Positions 3,912-6,131 of a DNA stretch of 6,131 nucleotides are shown piece after piece; positions within the stretch are counted from its first letter, which is position 1, and every line of letters begins with the position of its first letter. Location: NCBI GenBank assembly GCA_945956975.1, contig CAMFKC010000163.1, forward strand, positions 1-6,131. The letters are read 5' to 3'. The stretch comes from an uncultured Methylocystaceae bacterium. Lineage in GTDB: Bacteria; Pseudomonadota; Alphaproteobacteria; Rhizobiales; Beijerinckiaceae. Made by a program: the position numbers and the translations under genes. The notes under the pieces were generated by a model that saw only the letters and a list, made by a program, of their open reading frames with translations, did not search any database and was not told the DNA's origin.

Positions 3912-6131
3912 TCAGTTCTTCTTGGCCGCGCGCGACACGCCGTAATCCTTCGGCGCAAGGCGTGCGCCGTAGTCGTTGATGTCGGGCGCCGGCGCGACGC
4001 CCGGCGGGCGAGGCAGGTCGGGGAATTGCGGCTCGCTGACTTCCGCGCCCGGCTCGCATTTCTCGATGCGCACGCGCAGGTCGAACCATGCGGCCTGCCC
4101 TGTCACCGGATCGGAATTGGAGAGACGGCGCCCGTCCTTTTCCGGCGGCAGCAATTCGCTGATGAGATGGTTGAGCAGGAAGCCCTTCTTCGCCTCCGGC
4201 GCATCGGGCGCGAGCGTCCAGGAGCCCGCGCGCTTGCCGATGGCGTTCCAGGTCCAGACCGTGTCGGGGTTCACGCCTTCCATGGTCTTGATCTGCACCT
4301 TGATGGTTCCATTGTGGCTGGTGACGCGCACCCAGTCGCCGTCGGCGAGGCCGAGCTCGGCGGCCTTCACCGAGGAGACGTAAAGCTTGTTGCGCCCGAG
4401 GATCTGGCGCAGCCAGGCGTTCTGCGAGCCCCAGGAGTGATACATGATCATCGGGCGCTGGGTCAGCGCGTGGAGCGGATAGGCCTGCCTGTCGACCATC
4501 GCCTCCTCGAAGGGCTCGTACCAGATCGGCAGCGGGTCCATCGTCGCCTTCAGCCGCTCGCGCATGTTGTCCGGCGGCTGCACGGCGCCGTGGCCCTCGG
4601 CGGCGAGGCGGAATTTCTGCAACGGTTCGGAATAGAGCTGCAGCACGATCTGGTCCGTCGAGCCGATGAAGCCCATGTGTTTGGCGAACTCGAGATAGGA
4701 CCTGTTGGCGAACTTGAAGAATTTCTGGTCCGGCGCCAGCGAATGATGCCAGAAGCATTCGTTTTCGACATAGGCCTGCAACTGGTTCGGATTGGCGGCG
4801 CCGCGCCCATGCTCGTCCCCGTTCGCGCCGCGCCAGCCGGCGAGCGGGCCGATGCCCGGCGCGCGCTCGTGATTGGCGATGTAATCGGGATAGCCGCCGG
4901 GATATTTCGGGCTGCCGTCGTCCTTCGTCATGCCCGGCAGTTTCAGCCGCGCGCCGAGGTCGAGCAGCACGGACTGGAAGGCGCGGACGTCGCGGTCTGG
5001 CTCGACGATCGGCTGGCGGATCGCGTCGGCGGGGCCGTCGGCCTCGCAGATGGGACGGTCGAGCAGGGAAATGCAGTCCCAGCGTTCGAGATAGGTGGTG
5101 TCGGGCAGCACGAGATCGGCATAGGACACCATCTCGGAGGCGTAGGCGTCGGAATAGATGATGCGCGGGATCTTGTAGTCGCCCGTCGACGGATCCTTGT
5201 CCGTCAGCATCTCCATCACGCCCTTCGTGTTCATCGTGGAGTTCCACGACATGTTGGCCATGTACATGAACAGCGTGTCGATCTTGTAGGGATCGCCCTT
5301 CCACGCGTTCGTGATGACCATGTGCATCAGGCCGTGCGAGGCGACGGGCGCCTCCCAGCTATAGGCCTTGTCGATGCGCACCGGCGTTCCGTCTGGCTCG
5401 AGCAGCAGGTCTTCCGGGCCCGTGGTGAAGCCGAGCGGCATGCCGCCGAGCGGCGTCATCGGCGCATAGGCCTTGCCGGAGGGCTTCGGCGCCGGCGGTA
5501 TGGGCTTGGGGAAGGGCGGCTTGAAGCGGAAGCCGCCGGGGCATTCCACGGAGCCGAGCAACACCTGCAGGAAGTGGATGGCGCGGCAGGTGTGGAAGCC
5601 ATTGGAATGGGCGGAGATGCCGCGCATGGCGTGCATCGCGACCGGACGGCCGATGAACTTGTCGTGCTTGCGGCCCGCCCAGTCCGTCCATTCGACATCG
5701 ACGGTGATAGACTGGTTGAAGGCGACGTCGGCGAGTTCGGCGGCGATGCGACGGATCTGGTCCGCGCTCACGCCGCATTGGGCGGCGACCGCATCGGGGC
5801 TGTAGCGGGCGTCCATGTAGCGCTCGGCGATGAGCTGGAACGCCGGTACGGCCGTGCGCCCGTCGGTGAGCGCGAATTCGCCGACGATGGCCGGAGCGAT
5901 GTCGGCGCGCTTCGCGCTCGTCAACGTTTTCGTCGTCTGGTCGAAGCAGAGCGGGTCGCCGTTGGCGTCCCGCGCGAACAGGCCATGGTCGGCCGCGCCC
6001 GGCGCCTGGATCACCAGCCAGGGTGCATTGGTGTAGCGCACGAGATAATCGAGGTCGATCTTGTCGGCGTTGAGCAGCTCATGGACCAGCGCGAGAACGA
6101 ACAGGCCGTCGGTGCCCGGCCGAATGCCGAT
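3912..6131 (-). CDS. soeA: Sulfite dehydrogenase molybdopterin subunit SoeA, partial (N-terminus outside window)
   Basis: Catalytic subunit of the DMSO-reductase molybdopterin superfamily. The frame is open to the window edge, so 739 C-terminal residues are visible; SoeA proteins are roughly 950 long, so about 200 are missing, including the N-terminal [4Fe-4S] motif and probably the molybdenum-ligand region. The visible part begins with G-I-R-P-G-T-D-G (residues 2-9), a pterin-cofactor contact of the family, then L-V-H-E-L-L. G-R-P-V-A-M-H-A-M-R-G followed by N-G-F-H-T-C-R-A lies at ~161-184, and C-P-G-G-F-R-F-K-P-P-F-P-K-P at ~197-210, a SoeA-like landmark. The C-terminal molybdopterin-dinucleotide-binding domain spans ~545-690 (Q-R-P-M-I-M-Y-H-S-W-G-S-Q-N-A-W; later L-G-L-A-D-G-D-W-V-R-V). 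It is predicted to oxidise sulfite to sulfate in the cytoplasm, passing electrons to SoeB. It is first of the visible operon genes; the promoter lies outside. The superfamily is certain. Sulfite specificity is inferred from the overall sequence type, the DmsC-type anchor and tusA; tetrathionate, polysulfide or DMSO reductases are alternatives. Confidence 0.87.
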   Translation of the reverse strand: MGIRPGTDGLFVLALVHELLNADKIDLDYLVRYTNAPWLVIQAPGAADHGLFARDANGDPLCFDQTTKTLTSAKRADIAPAIVGEFALTDGRTAVPAFQLIAERYMDARYSPDAVAAQCGVSADQIRRIAAELADVAFNQSITVDVEWTDWAGRKHDKFIGRPVAMHAMRGISAHSNGFHTCRAIHFLQVLLGSVECPGGFRFKPPFPKPIPPAPKPSGKAYAPMTPLGGMPLGFTTGPEDLLLEPDGTPVRIDKAYSWEAPVASHGLMHMVITNAWKGDPYKIDTLFMYMANMSWNSTMNTKGVMEMLTDKDPSTGDYKIPRIIYSDAYASEMVSYADLVLPDTTYLERWDCISLLDRPICEADGPADAIRQPIVEPDRDVRAFQSVLLDLGARLKLPGMTKDDGSPKYPGGYPDYIANHERAPGIGPLAGWRGANGDEHGRGAANPNQLQAYVENECFWHHSLAPDQKFFKFANRSYLEFAKHMGFIGSTDQIVLQLYSEPLQKFRLAAEGHGAVQPPDNMRERLKATMDPLPIWYEPFEEAMVDRQAYPLHALTQRPMIMYHSWGSQNAWLRQILGRNKLYVSSVKAAELGLADGDWVRVTSHNGTIKVQIKTMEGVNPDTVWTWNAIGKRAGSWTLAPDAPEAKKGFLLNHLISELLPPEKDGRRLSNSDPVTGQAAWFDLRVRIEKCEPGAEVSEPQFPDLPRPPGVAPAPDINDYGARLAPKDYGVSRAAKKN

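Noticed and set aside
2551..3945. Long plus-strand open frame of 464 residues opposite soeC and soeB
   Set aside because: The product is dominated by Arg, Glu, Gly and Ala with no domain or hydrophobic pattern. It is exactly antisense to two clear genes, a common artefact in GC-rich coding DNA.
3898..5304. Upstream extension of the soeB frame across soeA
   Set aside because: The added ~470 residues are Arg-rich shadow sequence beneath soeA. The true start at 3897 has a good ribosome binding site and gives normal SoeB length.
1..6131. Mobile elements, CRISPR arrays, tRNA/rRNA genes, riboswitches
   Set aside because: No transposase, terminal repeats, regular spaced repeats, tRNA cloverleaf or rRNA-like stretch was seen on either strand.

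Overview
This is a GC-rich window (clearly so by eye, with strong G/C preference at third codon positions). The protein families and codon style suggest an alphaproteobacterium, most likely Hyphomicrobiales-like. That placement is inferred from protein resemblance and was not tested. Two blocks face each other. The plus-strand left part holds the 3' end of an RND efflux pump gene (2-568), a TetR-family regulator gene that overlaps it by 4 bases (565-1164), and a small exported thioredoxin-like protein of the SoxS type (1325-1702).

The minus-strand right part reads as one sulfur-oxidation operon, in transcription order: soeA (molybdopterin subunit, 5' end outside the window, 6131-3912), soeB (four-cluster ferredoxin-like subunit, 3897-3154), soeC (DmsC-type membrane anchor, 3144-2200) and a tusA-family gene (1993-1766). 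soeA, soeB and soeC are separated by only 14 and 9 bases and each downstream gene has a good ribosome binding site. tusA follows after a 206-base gap. A GC-rich hairpin with a short U tract (1717-1741) lies just past tusA, between the two convergent blocks, and is the probable operon terminator.

How the genes work together (inference from family knowledge): SoeABC is the cytoplasm-facing, membrane-bound sulfite dehydrogenase. SoeA oxidises sulfite to sulfate on a molybdopterin cofactor, SoeB carries electrons through four [4Fe-4S] clusters, and SoeC passes them to the quinone pool. TusA carries persulfide sulfur on a single cysteine and would link thiol-bound sulfur handling to sulfite formation. 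The convergent SoxS-like protein is a periplasmic thiol-disulfide protein of a type known from thiosulfate-oxidising Sox systems, so a sulfur theme continues across the convergent junction. The RND/TetR pair looks unrelated: a drug or solvent efflux unit with its own regulator.

I see no RNA genes, CRISPR arrays, insertion sequences, attachment sites or replication origins. No intergenic stretch exceeds 300 bases; the largest are 206 bases (1994-2199) and 160 bases (1165-1324). I do not see a wholly new system. The part most worth following up is the soeABC-tusA arrangement facing a SoxS-like gene.
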